Shown here: positions 11,362 through 23,671 of the stretch, piece by piece
Position numbering within the stretch: position 1 is the first letter of the stretch
Layout of the letters: every line of letters begins with the position of its first letter
From: Mercenaria mercenaria
Taxonomy: Eukaryota; Mollusca; Bivalvia; Venerida; Veneridae
Assembly (NCBI RefSeq): GCF_021730395.1
Contig: NC_069377.1
Coordinates: 70,385,001-70,449,000, forward strand
Length of the DNA stretch: 64,000 nt
Direction: 5' to 3'
The notes under the pieces: generated by a model
What the model saw: only the letters and a program-made list of their open reading frames with translations
Databases searched by the model: none
Told to the model about the DNA's origin: nothing
Program-made: the position numbers and the translations under genes

Positions 11362-14300
11362 CAAGAGGACCATGATGGTCCTGAATCGCTCACCTTTTCC
11401 CACATGATCCAGTTTTGAGTATGACGTCGTTTTTTCTATTATTTGACATAGTGACCTAGTTTTTGAGCTCATGTGACCCAGTTTTGAACTTGACCTAGAT
11501 ATTATCAAGATAAAAATTCTGACCATTTTCATGAAGATCCATTTAAAAATATGGTCTCTAGAGAGGTCACAAGGTTTTTCTATTATTTGACATAGTGACC
11601 TAGTTTTTTAAGGCACGTGACCCAGTTTCAAACTTGACCTAGATATCATCAAGGTGAACATTCTGACCAATTTTCATGAAGATCCATTCAAGGGTATGGC
11701 CTCTAGAGAGGTCACAAGGTTTCTCTATTTCAAGACCTACTGACCTAGTTTTTGATCGCAGTTGACCCAGTTTCAATCTTGACCTAGATATCATCAAGAT
11801 AAACATTCAGACCAACTTTCATACAGGTCCCATGAAAAATATGGCCTCTAGAGAGGTCACAACGTTTTTTCATTATTTGGCCTACTGACCTACTTTTTGA
11901 AGGCACGTGACCCACTTTCGAACTTGATCTAGATATTATCAAGATGAACATTCTGACCAATTTTTATGGAGATCCATTCACAAGTATGGCCTCTAGAGAG
12001 GTCACTAGGTTTTTCTATTTTAAGACCTACTGACCTAGTTTTTGACTGTACAAGACCCTGATTCGAACTTGACCTAGATATCATCAAGATGAACATTCAG
12101 ACCAACTTTCATGAAGATCCATTGAAAAATATGGCCTTTAGAGAGGTCACAAGGTTTTTCTATTATTTGACCTACTGACCTAGTTTTTGATGGCACGTGA
12201 CCCACTTTCAAACTTGACCTAGATATCATCAAGATGAACATTCAGACTAACTTTCATACAGATCCCATGGAAAATATGGCCTCTATAGAGGTCACAAGGT
12301 TTTTCTATTATTTGACCTACTGACCTAGTTCTTGATGGCACATGACCCACTTTCTGACTTGACTGAGATATCATCAAGGTGAACATTCTGACAAATTTTC
12401 ATGAAGATTTCATGAAATATATGGCCTCTAGAGTGGTCACAAGGTTTTTCTATTTTTAGCTCACCTGTCACAAAGTGACAAGGTGAGCTTTTGTGATCGC
12501 GCGGTGTCCGTCGTCCGTCCGTGCGTCCGTAAACTTTTGCTTGTGACCACTCTAGAGGTCACATTTTTCATGGGATCTTTATGAAAGTTGGTCAGAATGT
12601 TCATCTTGATGATATCTAGGTCAAGTTCGAAACTGGGTCACGTACCATCAAAAACTAGGTCAGTAGGTCTAAAAATAGAAAAACCTTGTGACCTCTCTAG
12701 AGGCCATATATTTCATAAGATCTTCATGAAAATTGGTCAGAATGTTTACCTTGATGATATCTAGGTCAAGTTCGAAACTGGGTCACGTGGGTTCAAAAAC
12801 TAGGTCAGTAGGTCTAAAAATAGAAAAACCTTGTGACCTCTCTAGAGGCCATATTTCTCAATGGATCTTCAGGAAAATTGGTCAGAATGTTCACCTTGAT
12901 GATATCTAGGTCAAGTTCGAAACTGGGTCACGTAGGGTCAAAAACTAGGTCATTAGGTCTAAAAATAGAAAAACCTTGTGACCTCTCTAGAGGCCATATT
13001 TCTCAATGGATCTTCATGAAAATTGGTCAGAATGTTCACCTTGATGATATCTAGGTCAAGTTCGAAACTGGGTCCGGGGGGTTAAAAACTAGGTCAGTAG
13101 ATCTAAAAATAGAAAAACCTTGTGACCTCTCTAGAGGCCATATTTTTCATGAGATCTTCATGAATATTGGTCAGAATGTTCACCTTGATGATATCTAGGT
13201 CAAGTTCGAAACTGGGTCATGTGGGGTCAAAAAATAGGTCAGTAGATCTAAAAATAGAAAAACCTTGTGACCTCTCTAGAGGCCATATTTCTCAATGGAT
13301 CTTCATGAAAATTGGTCAGAATGTTCACCTTGATGATATCTAGGTCAAGTTCGAAACTGGGTCACGTGGGGTTAAAAACTAGGTCAGTAGATCTAAAAAT
13401 AGAAAAACCTTGTGACCTCTCTAGAGGCCATATTTTTCATGAGATCTTCATGAATATCGGTCAGAATGTTCATCTTGATGATATCTAGGTCAAGTTCGAA
13501 ACTGGGTCATGTGGGGTCAAAAAGTAGGTCAGTAGATCTAAAAATAGAAAAACCTTGTGACCTCTCTAGAGGCCATATTTCTCAATGGATCTTCATGAAA
13601 ATTGGTCAGAATGTTCACCTTGATGATATCTAGGTCAGTTTCGAAAATGGGTCACGTGCGGTCAAAAACTAGGTCAGTAGGTCTAAAAATAGGAAAACCT
13701 TGTGACCTCTCTAGAGGCGATATTTTTCAATGGATCTTCATGAAAATTGGACAGAGTGTTTACCTTGAAGTTATCTAGGTCATGTTCGAAACTGGGTCAC
13801 GTGGGGTTAAAAACTAGGTCAGTAGATCTAAAAATAGAAAAACCTTGTGACCTCTCTAGAGGCCATATTTTTCATGAGATCTTCATGAATATTGGTCAGA
13901 ATGTTCACCTTGATGATATCTAAGTCAAGTTCGAAACTGGGTCACGTGGGGTCAAAAACTAGGTCAGTAGGTCTAAAAATAGAAAAAACCTTGTGACCTC
14001 TCTAGAGGCCATATTTCTCAACGGATCTTCATGAAAATTGGTGAGAATGTTCATCTAGGTCAGGTTCGTAACTGGGTCATGTGCGGTCAAAAACTAGGTC
14101 AGTAGGTCGAAAAATCGAAAAATCTTGTGACCTCTCTAGAGGCCATATTTTTCACGAGATCTTCATGAAAATTGGTGAGAATGTTCACCTTGATGATATT
14201 TAGGTCAAGTTTAAAAGTGGGTCACGTGCCTTCAAAAACTAGGTCATTAGGTCAAATAATAGAAAAACCTTGTGACCTCTCTAGAGGCCATATTTTTCAA

Positions 14301-15283
14301 TGGATCTTCATGAAAATTGGTCAGAATTTTTTATCTTGATGATATCTAGGTCACATGTGCTCAAAAACTAGGTCACTATGTCAAATAATAGAAATAACGA
14401 CGTCATACTCAGTTCAACACTGGGTCATGTGGGGATAGGTGAGCGATTCAGGACCATCATGGTCCTCTTGTTAGACCTACTGACCTAGTTTTCGACCACA
14501 CGTGACCCAGTTTCAAAACTGACCTAGATATCATCAAGATGAACATTCAGACCAACATTCATACAGATCCAATGAAAAATATGGCCTTTAGAGAGGTCAC
14601 AAGGTTTTTCTTTTATTTGACCTACTGACCTAGTTTTTGATGGCACGTGACCCAGTTTCGAACTCGACCTAGATATCATCAAGGTGAACGTTCTGACTAA
14701 TTTTCATGAAGATCTTGTGAAATTTATGGTCTCTAGAAAGGTCACAAGGTTTTTCTATTTTTAGACCTTCTGACCTAGTTTTTGACGGCACGTGACCCAG
14801 TTTTGAACTTGACCTAGATATCATCAAGGTGAAAGTTCTGACCAAAATTCATGAAGATCTTGTGAAATATATGGCCTCTACAGAGGTCACAAGGTTTTTC
14901 TATTTTTAGACCTACTGACCTAGTTTTTGACCGCACGTGACCCAGTTTCGAACTTGACCTAGACATCATCAAGTTGAACATTCTGACCAATTTTCATGAA
15001 GATCCATTAAAAATTATGGCCTCTAGAGAGGTCACAAGGTTTTTCTATTTTTAGACCTACTGACCTAGTTTTTGAAGGCACGTGACCCAGTTTCGAACTT
15101 GACCTAGATATCATAAAGGTGAACATACTGACCAACTTTCATAAAGATCCCATGAAAAATGTGACCTCTAGAGTGGTCACAAGCAAAAGTTTACGGACGG
15201 ACGCACGGACTGACGGACGGACGACGGACGACGGACACCGCACGATCACAAAAGCTCACCTTGTCACTTTGTGACAGGTGAGC
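11362..15283. mobile_element. hairpin-ended tandem-core element, copy X, split by copy Y
   Basis: Left end CAAGAG with hairpin AGGACCATGATGGTCCT. Right end is a GGACGGACGACGGACG stretch, hairpin CTCACCTTGTCAC ... GTGACAGGTGAG, then GC. TAAA flanks both sides. The core is tandem units of about 145 bp (GACCTACTGACCTAG, CACGTGACCCAGTTTCGAAC, GACCTAGATATCATCAAG). At 12459-14470 it is interrupted by a second full element of the same family in opposite orientation; removing that restores a continuous X of about 1.9 kb. Confidence 0.88.
12459..14470. mobile_element. nested hairpin-ended element, copy Y
   Basis: Inverted relative to X. It begins GCTCACC with hairpin CTCACCTGTCAC ... GTGACAAGGTGAG and GTCCGTCGTCCGTCCGTG. 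It holds about 12 units of about 145 bp (TAGGTCAGTAGGTCTAAAAA) and ends with hairpin AGGACCATCATGGTCCT plus CTCTTG. A TTA triplet is present on both sides (12456-12458 and 14471-14473), and the flanking X sequence joins as TATTTTTAGACC. This gives both element boundaries and a 3-bp target duplication. Open frames such as 12833-13054 are repeat by-products. Confidence 0.88.
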
Positions 15284-15939
15284 TAAAAAGTACAGGGAAA
15301 TCAGGGTTTTCAAACAAATTCTAGGTAAGTCGTTTTATTACACTGTTAAAAAACAGTGTCAATTAATAAGGGATGTGAATACAAATGTTACGTTAACCAC
15401 ACAAGTTGCTGATTATTCCATTGCATAGTCAAAAACTTGAATTAAAAAACATTTAAAGTAATCAATAGAAGATCAAACAAGCTGCTGATTAATTTATCTG
15501 TCAATTCGGTCAACACTGTATATTCAAAACTGTTTAGTGCACGTCACAGGGTTAACACCTTTGGGCATGTGAGAAAGGCAAAGTCAAGAAGGTTAAAATG
15601 AGTGACTTTCTCACATGAATCGTAAATTGTGATTTCTGAAACAACCATGAAGAAAGCCTATATCCTTAGGACAGCTTGTACATTTTTATACAATCTCACA
15701 AGGCATACATATGATTTTGACACCACAGAAAATGAAGTCAGATGACCTTAAGTTTTTCCATGAAGTGCAGAAAATGAAATTAGACAGGCAAAACTTAAAA
15801 ATGAAAGTCGCATTTGTATTGGTCTACATTCATTGTTCATGCAAAGAGGTCACGTTACATAAAAATATGCGCACTGACTTTTGGTTTTCTTGTGGGGTGG
15901 GGTTTTTGCTAATGGGGACTCTTTTTTTGCACTTCCTTA
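15284..15939. other. intergenic stretch, nothing firm
   Basis: No recognised gene. A plus-strand open frame starts at 15711 but runs into the MITE at 15940, and its first 75 residues match nothing I know. I do not annotate it as a gene. Confidence 0.5.
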
Positions 15940-16411
15940 CAGGGTTCCCACAATTTTCTGCTGGTAAAATTCCAGACTTTTTCCCGACTTTTTCAAGGTT
16001 TTCTAGCAAAATTCCAGGTTTTTCAGTCGAGGAAAACCAGACATTTTTCAAACCTTTTCCAGGCTATTTATGGCTTGAAGACTGGCTAGGTCGCTGTAGT
16101 TGATGTTCACATTTGTTAATGAAAGCGTATTTATATCAGAACACAACGAGCTGACGCCAACTGCTTGCCTAAAAATGCCGCGCAATAGTGCAGACATCGT
16201 GACTATACATGATCAAGTAAACGCTTGCAAAACGGTCCGTTTTATTAACACGTTATGATAACTAGTTTCGTACTCAAACCGGTTCGTACTTTTCCCGAGT
16301 TTTTCCCGATTTTTAACAGATATCGTAAAAATCCCGGCATTTTCACGACCGGGAAAAGATTTTTCGAAATTCCCGACTTTTTCCCGTTTTCCCGGTAGCG
16401 TGGGAACCCTG
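15940..16411. mobile_element. MITE with CAGGGTTCCCAC termini
   Basis: 472 bp with terminal inverted repeats CAGGGTTCCCAC and GTGGGAACCCTG. The direct repeat TTCCTTA abuts both ends (15933-15939, 16412-16418). The interior is rich in TTTTCCCGAC/GTCGGGAAA strings, which are themselves inverted about the centre. No transposase. The termini fit hAT-type elements; the flanking repeat is 7 bp clean where 8 would be typical. Confidence 0.8.
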
Positions 16412-16565
16412 TTCCTTAAAATTTGATATATCTGGGGTTGAGCACATTTCAGATTTTTATCTATGAAAAAGTATTTGCATGCACAAGAAACACAAATCCC
16501 AAATTTTGTTTTTTCTCAGGATTGAAGGATTATAATAGCTAGTAAAGTTACACTTTTCCTTTCCT

Positions 16566-17430
16566 GGCGCTGTTTTTATAGGCAGTGGCCCGAGAACCAG
16601 AATCGGTTCCCTAGACAGCCAACTTATTCGTCCGGAACCGGTTCTCTAGCCAAAGTACCATGCATAGGCTAGGGAACCGGAATTTTATTTCTATGCATAA
16701 AGCTGCCGAAATTCACTTTGTTTCTTTTGGTAAAGTATCATGCATGTTATTATCTTAATTGATTTTACCATTTCAGCAAGCCATGCCCTTGCATTTATCT
16801 GCGTTTACTGTGTCTCCAAAAGTGTACTCGCCGCAAACTGTCCGTCATATTGGAATGATATAAACTATTACGAATGAATGCGGAAATTGTTGTCGGCCTC
16901 GGAGCAAGCCGAAATAAACATGGAATTTAAACTTAAAGTGTACAATACAATGAAAAAAAAAACAATTAAAAAAGATTAAGTAATTTCTGTTAATTAGTAT
17001 TGATCACATTTTTTTTCAATTTCCTAATCACTTTCAAACTTTAATCCAATAAAAAAAACTGATGCACGTGAAATATGTCATAGTACATGTTTCAAGCAAA
17101 TAACATTTAAAAACGGCAATGTAGTTTTCACGCATTCATTCGTACTAATTTATATCATTCCAATATGGCGGACACAGTATGTAGGGAGTACACTTTTGGA
17201 GACACAATAAACGCAGATAAATGCAAGGGCATGGTAAAATTAAGATAATAACATGCATGATACTTACCAAAAGAAACATAGTGAACTTCGGCAGCTTTAT
17301 GCATAGAAATAAAATTCCGGTTCCCTAGCCTATGCATGGTACTTTGGCTAGAGAACCGTTTCCGGACGAATAAGTTCGCTGTCTATGAACCAATTCCGGT
17401 TCTCTAGCCACTGCTTATAAAAACAGCACC
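16566..17430. repeat. long inverted repeat (foldback element), arms about 310 bp
   Basis: Left arm about 16566-16880 and right arm about 17125-17430 are near-perfect reverse complements. Outer ends are GGCGCTGTTTTTATAGGCAG and CTGCTTATAAAAACAGCACC. Shared inner motifs are GGTTCTCTAGCC, ACCATGCATAGG, TTTATGCATAGAAATAAAA and TCATTCCAATATGG. The spacer is about 245 bp and AT-rich. No transposase. A minus-strand open frame at 17155-17337 lies wholly in one arm and is not a gene. Confidence 0.88.
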
Positions 17431-18640
17431 TGTTAAATTACGGTACGTGTGGTAGCCAAACTACTGACCACATGCTTGTTTAGTGAATCTACACTTTGCA
17501 TGACTAATTGCTTGTAGTTTTCAAACTATTTCATGAACAGATAACGCTTGGAATAACAATTTACATATGAATCATCCGTTTCTAATTCAACGTCGTGTAC
17601 TACGACAGTTCCAAAATCACGAAAGTGGGCGTGTCTAAACAGTTTTCGATCAATTTTATCACATTTTGCACACCTTGAATTCTAGCATTCTGTACTCTCA
17701 GATTTGTACCTAAAGCATAAATTTGTAATTTCTAAAATTATAAAAGTTTGTCAACACCTTCATTCGAAGAACTCAAAACGAAGAGACAAGACTGCCTGGG
17801 CGCTGACATATTGGATGGTGATGACTAAAACCCGGGATCCGGAACCGTGCGGTATGATAAGATGATGATCAACTATAATAAAGAGATAACACATATGGCC
17901 CATTTTCTGTCCAGTTCCCCAGGAACCTACATATTGTAAGAATTACTTACAATCTCTTTCAGTGTGTGTACGAGTTGTAATTTAAAAAAAAACAAACAAC
18001 ACAACACATGGCAATAAATATAAATATCACAGCTTATAAAAACAATTTCTTTACATAGTTATAAAAACAAATCTATATTTAAGAATAGGGTAAGATGCAT
18101 GTAATGTTCTGATTATATATGTGAACATTTCGGACCCTTAAAGGGATTTGTATTCTAAATGACTGACCCAAGACGGGATTGTTTAACACTACGTTTATTC
18201 ACTACAGCTAATACAAGATAACTGATTTAACAGTATAATACAAACATGTATACGTTCTTAGAACCGGCACGCTATACGCTAGTGCGGTGCAGGAGGGAGG
18301 AGCTACATTTCATGAATGAGTGACCATTACAATGCATACTTTTAATAAAACAGAAAATTCTAAGCCAAGTTGTTATACTTTACAGTAGAGAAAGCTAAAG
18401 ATCTATGGATAACCCATTAAGCTAAAAGCTTATTTCCAATGGGATCCATGCTAATCTAATAAGAGATACAGTGTAAGAAAGGAAAATAATATAAGAAATA
18501 CCCGGATTTTGGTACAACACGGGATTACTAAAAGTATGCATAACATATTACTTAAAATATATCACAATTAATACATTTTTGTTATCAACTTATCACATTT
18601 GTGTTTAACTTACTTATCACAGATACACTTATCACATATA
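17431..18640. other. intergenic stretch, nothing recognised
   Basis: No exon, RNA gene or clear repeat boundary that I can support on either strand. Confidence 0.5.
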
Positions 18641-18643
18641 TAA

Positions 18644-18990
18644 TCAATAATATACCAAATCACTTTTACTTTCTGAAGTTTGCTTATCCAAAAGGAATTT
18701 CTTAACTAACCATTTGAAAGTTTTAATATTTTTAACATCTTTTATTTTTTCAGGAAGAAAATTCCATTCCTTACATCCAGTATAACAAAATGTCTGTTTA
18801 CTAGTGTTATTATTAATACTAGGTAATATAAAATTCTTCTGAGTTGATCTGGAACTTTTAACAAAATGATCACTCAAGTATGATGGACAAGTGCCACAAA
18901 ACACTCTATGCATATGATTGAGTCGCAGTTGTTTCACTCTGTTTTCTACATTTAACATATTTAGATGCACATAATCTTGCCAAGTAAGAT
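18644..18990 (-). mobile_element. LINE ORF2 C-terminal fragment
   Basis: A 108-codon minus-strand frame reads as the end of a non-LTR reverse-transcriptase protein: VENRVKQLRLNHMHRVFCGT, CPSYLSDHF, then EWNFLPEKIKDVKNIKTF and KWLVKKFL. The pattern of N-R followed by P-x-Y-L and W-N-x-L-P is typical of jockey/CR1-like LINE tails in molluscs. Only the 3' end remains. Confidence 0.75.
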
Positions 18991-19254
18991 CTTTTTAAAG
19001 TTGCATGAACGGGCTATAACAGATCAATTAATTCCATTTTTTTTTCACATCCCATCACTTACAAAATTACACTCTTACAAAACATCCTTACTGCGAAAAG
19101 AGTGAGGACTGACGCCCTTCCAGCTTATATTTCCCTTATGTTATTGACAATGATAAGATATGTTGTCATAATCCTCCAGGAATGTGTGAGATACCCTGGG
19201 TTAAAAAACTGGGCATGCCCGCTAAAACATCTGTATCTAAACGGGAGCCTAGAT

Positions 19255-19372
19255 CTAGTGACTGGAGGGAGGTAGAGCCCCAACGGTGGCCCTGAACTCA
19301 TCTAGCGTCTCGCTGTCTGTGATGTTGGTAGGTAGCCGATTTCAATCACTGATGGTCCGGCGGAAAGAAAGA
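19255..19372 (-). mobile_element. LINE ORF2 C-terminal fragment, second family
   Basis: The minus strand reads RRTISD, a TGA where Trp is expected, then NRLPTNITDSETLDEFRATV and GALPPSSH, ending in TAG at 19255-19257. This is the WN-x-LP end of another non-LTR element. The TGA in place of the conserved Trp shows it is dead. It lies just upstream (on the minus strand) of a UTR-like stretch at 19080-19254. Confidence 0.65.
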
Positions 19373-19868
19373 AAGAAAGCATGTAGATGTCGTTAGTGCT
19401 CTGATCTTGTATGGCCTGTTTTATTATCTGGTTTAAGTATCACTTTGAAATAAAAAGGATTGAATCAAATTAACCGTGTTTCCCTTCAAGTCATAGTACT
19501 AAAGCTATATATAGACATGAAAACGTTAGTGAGGCAAAAAGGCCAGGAATTAAAATTTGGTATTTTTTCAGGTCAGAAATAAATTTAAGTGTTACGGCAT
19601 TCTTTCCTTACTTTTTCAAACTAACGTACTTTCACATCATGATATACTATCAATTCTAACACGATCCGATTCATTTTCCTATTAAACAAAGAAGGCAGAA
19701 AACAGTGAATTATCATACAACAAATCACTGTTCTGACGTCACAATTATTACGTCATGGCGTCAAACGGCATAGCAGCGCACTGGAAAAGAAACCAATTGA
19801 AAACGGGCAAATATTTAATGCATGTCATCAAGGATGTACTTAAAAATCCTTTGTAACGTGTTAGAATC

Positions 19869-20014
19869 GAAATAATATATCTCATTTAGTGATTTGCTCT
19901 TGAATAAATCATTGTTTGTCGTTCAGATGCGCCCTCGTGATATAATTCCTTTGCATCTGAACTCCAAACAATGATTTATTCAACGACAAATCACTGGATG
20001 AGATATATTATTTC
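19869..20014. mobile_element. foldback MITE
   Basis: Inverted arms AAATAATATATCTCAT ... AGTGATTTG ... GAATAAATCATTGTTTG and the complements CAAACAATGATTTATTC ... CAAATCACT ... ATGAGATATATTATTT, around a centre at about 19940. A further inverted pair, TTCTAACACG (19651) and CGTGTTAGAA (19857), may mark a longer element reaching left to about 19650. Confidence 0.7.
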
Positions 20015-21640
20015 TTAAATATAATGCACAATCAGTTTGACTATTATCAATTTGAATGTTTTAGGTACCATTCTACAATTCCGATAAGAAATGCACGTGC
20101 AAAATGAAGTACATAATAACTATGAGATATATGACCAGTGCGGTTTCTAACACAAAATTTATGGTGGCTGTAGTATATTCTATCTTTTCTACGACTTGAA
20201 AACATTAAAAAAATACACATAAATGTCTAGAATTTATATATTTGCGAAAAGGAGAAAAAATGAAATAAAAAAACTGCTTGTTATATGTAAACTTTGTAAA
20301 AATGCGATATGCCTTTAGAATTAATAAAATTATTTAATTGCACAATTCAGGTTTATTTAAATATTCATTTGTGATCTGCAGCATATTGTTCAAAGAGTGC
20401 GACAAAATGTAAAATTTATTTGAAATATTCTTGAAGATTTTGGCAAAATATCTCAAGTGCTGTGATACAAGAGTTTTTTTTATTTATGTAACTGACCTTT
20501 CAAAAGCTTGTCCCTATATTCAACTTGCTTTTTGCCCCTTTCGCATTATATGTTATGTTTACTGTTTTGTTTGTTGGTGGTGTTACTTTCCGTCCCTACT
20601 TTTACGCTACTACCTCTCCTTCTTCTGTGAGTGAGGTTAGGTACCAGTCATATACTGGCTGGAACTAATTCTTTTTGTCACCGACCGTCCCTGAGCAGTG
20701 CTCCACTGTGCTGTTCTGTCCTATTGGTCTTTTTGTTTGGCTTTGTCTATAGGTGTGCGAGTGTGTACATGTGTGTGAATGAATGCTGGTCTTGTGCGCG
20801 TCAATGTTCACACTGCTGTGGTTTACAGTCTAGGAAGACTGTGTTATTTTGGAGCGTGGCTTTCTCTATCTTGCTATTTTCCACTTGAACAACACTACAC
20901 CCATTTCCCAACCTAACATCCATTTTTGTATATAATACATATAATATTGAATATAATTAAAGGATTTTCGAAGCTACCCATCTGTTATATATTTCCATTA
21001 GAGTTTCAATTTGTTGCGAGCCTACTTTGCGATGCATGGCTCTGGTTGTCTTTGCTGTGCTCTGTGCTTGACATAGTTGTTCCGTCATTACTGAGTAGAA
21101 AATTATTGCTTTATCTGATATTGATGTTTATTGAGAACAAAATATTTTCTTGCTATTTGATCCGCACACTGTATTGCTAAAATGCAATAAACAAAGACAA
21201 ACACATTCAAAGAACGCGCATTCGTTTTATAAAAAAGAAAGTTCATTATGCATGTGCGCATTTGCGTAAAGGAATATACGTGTTACACGATTCATGTCTC
21301 GTAGAACACAATTATAACCTTATATTTTATTATGGATATTACATACTAGTATATGCAATGGAAGTTTGCGTTAATCCAAGGAAAATGAGCGTTACACAGC
21401 CTTGGTGTGTATCTGAAATGCGAAAGTTTATTGTTTTGAAAATGGAAAAATGTCTACATTTCCGAAGGAAACATTTGTAGTTTTCAGTGGTATCCACATG
21501 GATTATCCTAATAAAAAGGTTGTAAGCACAATGCTCAACTTTATAGTGCTGCCTCACCGGAATTTCACGCTGCTATACTGACACTGCATGACCAGCTCCT
21601 AGAACTATCCTCTTAGTGCAGAGCACCATATGACCATTTT
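20015..21640. other. unassigned stretch with three overlapping plus-strand open frames
   Basis: Open frames at 20431-20634, 20631-20888 and 20926-21180 encode hydrophobic, Cys-rich peptides (for example FGFVYRCASVYMCVNECW) with no match known to me. The stretch looks like noncoding or repeat DNA. No splice context or start-site support. Confidence 0.3.
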
Positions 21641-21644
21641 TCAC

Positions 21645-21735
21645 GTCTTTGCTTTGTCGTGGCCAGGGAGCGACACCACGACCTTCCACTCTCGGAGACA
21701 GAGCTCTAACACTAAGCTACCTAGGCGGTCTATAT
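21645..21735 (-). mobile_element. SINE head (tRNA-like), partial
   Basis: The minus strand reads GCCTAGGTAGCTTAGTG ... GTGTTAGAGCTCTGTC ... CGTGGTGTCGCTCCC, with an A-box-like TAGCTTAGTG and a weak B-box (GGTGTCGCTCC). Probably a diverged tRNA-derived SINE promoter. Confidence 0.45.
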
Positions 21736-22139
21736 AACGTCTTTTAAGCACATTTGTCTGTAACACTGTGGTCAGGATCTTTAGTGTTGGCAATATCGAG
21801 AATGATTTCTAAGCATCGAGTGTGTGCATTTTTAATCTTGGTTTTAATGAGCTTTTTTAGTGTATTGATCGCATAATTTGAATGTTCCTTTTTTTGTTTT
21901 GGTATAGTTTACTAGCATCCCTTTTATGAATGAATTTCTTGATTTCTTGAGCAACCCATAATACGGCTCTTTTACATCTAACACTCTTAATAGGAATAAA
22001 CTTTGAAATGTCACTTGAATTTGATCGACTAAGTGTGATCTATTGTTTAAAGCCCTTCCATCAAATACTAGCTTACAAACAAAATCTTTAGCAAATTGTT
22101 TAAAGTTCAAAAAGGGGCATTATTTTGCTAAATATTAGC

Positions 22140-22690
22140 CTGTTATGAAAGGTCACCGCCTGGTGCCAAAAACCTGTGGAGAATCTGAAAGCATTTGGCA
22201 AAGTAATTCTAGAGGGACATGCTTATATACAAAGCTGTCACAAAAATGCTATGCGTAAAAGATGTATAACTTTGATAAGATAAAAGCAAGAGTTATGTAG
22301 CTTGTCAAATGAGGTCACCTTACAATGCCAAAGTCATATGTAAAATTTAAAAACATTTGGTCGAGTAGGTTTAGAGAAACCTGGTTTCAAGCAAACTTTC
22401 ACTCCATTAGGTTATCTCATGATGCCGAAGACATATGTGAAGTTTGAAAGTATTTGGCCCTGAAGTTTTCGAGAAACCTGCTTACATGCGAAAGTTTTAC
22501 TGAACTTCTTCGTTAAATGGGGGCTTAACTTTGACAAAATTAAAGTTGGGAGTTATGTACCTTGTCCAGTGAGGTCATGTCATGATGCCCAATACATATG
22601 TGAAGTTTGAAAGTATTGGGCTAAGTAGTTTTAGAGAAATCAGCTTACATGGAAAACTTGTAACGCCGACGCTGACGACTACAAGATATA
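22140..22690. repeat. degenerate tandem repeat related to the hairpin-ended families
   Basis: Units of about 125 bp with CATATGTGAAGTTTGAAAG and ATTTGG...AGTTTTAGAGAAA recur at about 22320, 22430 and 22590. The right end (AACGCCGACGCTGACGAC) resembles the GACGGACG terminal strings of the other elements. Confidence 0.6.
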
Positions 22691-23224
22691 TTTAAAAACT
22701 TTCAAATAGTTGAGTAAAAACATTTATCCAAAAGTGAATTTTTCTTTTTTCAGAAGAGAATTTTCAGCAAAACCGGGAGAAAAATAAGAGCTATCAGAGA
22801 AGAAATCAAGCTCGACTACTTAGATGTTGGATTGTGAAAAAGGGTATACTAAGAAAGCTAGAGCTTCGACTGGACTAATTAATGCCTAAGATGTTGATTG
22901 TGATGTTGGTCAACAGTTTAACTTGTAGTCAAATCTCGGTAATTTGAATAATAACACAGAGATAGAGTGAAAGCTTCCCTACATTCTGAATATGTTATAT
23001 AAGATACAAAGAGAGAGATAAATATAGCTTTACTGAACTTATTTAAGTATCGGCCTAAAATGAATTAGTGTAAACTGACCTGTACAAAAAGGTATAAGAG
23101 GTTTTGGTAGATTTCCTGGAAGTACAAAGTACTCCAAAACAGCCAAAAATGACGTCCAGATTATAGGTCAGAGAAACCATTATGATGAAATTTTTACCAG
23201 TCGCACACAAATCAAAATAGAAAC

Positions 23225-23335
23225 CAACTGAAATGGCTAGGATTCGAACCCATGATCATGAGCATCTCCTGGCTAAATGAAGTCATATATTGGCAAGTTT
23301 TATCCAGCCAGCCCGAACTCGGACCGGTGTCACAC
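23225..23335 (-). mobile_element. possible SINE head
   Basis: On the minus strand B-box GGGTTCGAATCC lies at about 23240 and a weak A-box (GGCTGGCTGG) at about 23310. The spacing is too long for a true tRNA. No body identified. Confidence 0.35.
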
Positions 23336-23653
23336 TGTTACAATGTTTATGTTTTCTTTTTAAACTCACGATATCAACCTACACAGATGGTGTTCAGCTG
23401 ATTATTAGTACACATCCCAAGTAACGCCTACTTATTAGGCGTACAGTCCAATAAATACATAAAGCATTTGTTAGAAGGCTTACCTTCATGTTGACCAATT
23501 ATGAACTATGTTTACAGGATTAGATTAAAAACCTTATACAAATATCAAGATTATATATCCAGGCATACATTGGTACAGATATAAAACAGAATATAATATA
23601 AAGAATCCAAAATTTCACAAACTTTTAAGATTCTTTCACTTGATGTAGGTGCA

Positions 23654-23671
23654 GGGGGTGGGGGGGGGGGG
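23654..23671. repeat. poly-G tract
   Basis: 18 bases, G except for one T. Intergenic. Confidence 0.9.

Noticed and set aside
8437-15283. CRISPR-like array of regular repeats
   Set aside because: Units of about 145 bp are contiguous with no unique spacers, in a eukaryotic setting.
15711-16103. 130-codon plus-strand open frame
   Set aside because: Its second half lies in the MITE at 15940-16411, with low-complexity F/P/S content; no splice or homology support.
20431-21180. three consecutive plus-strand frames
   Set aside because: Hydrophobic and Cys-rich with no known motif and no connection between frames.
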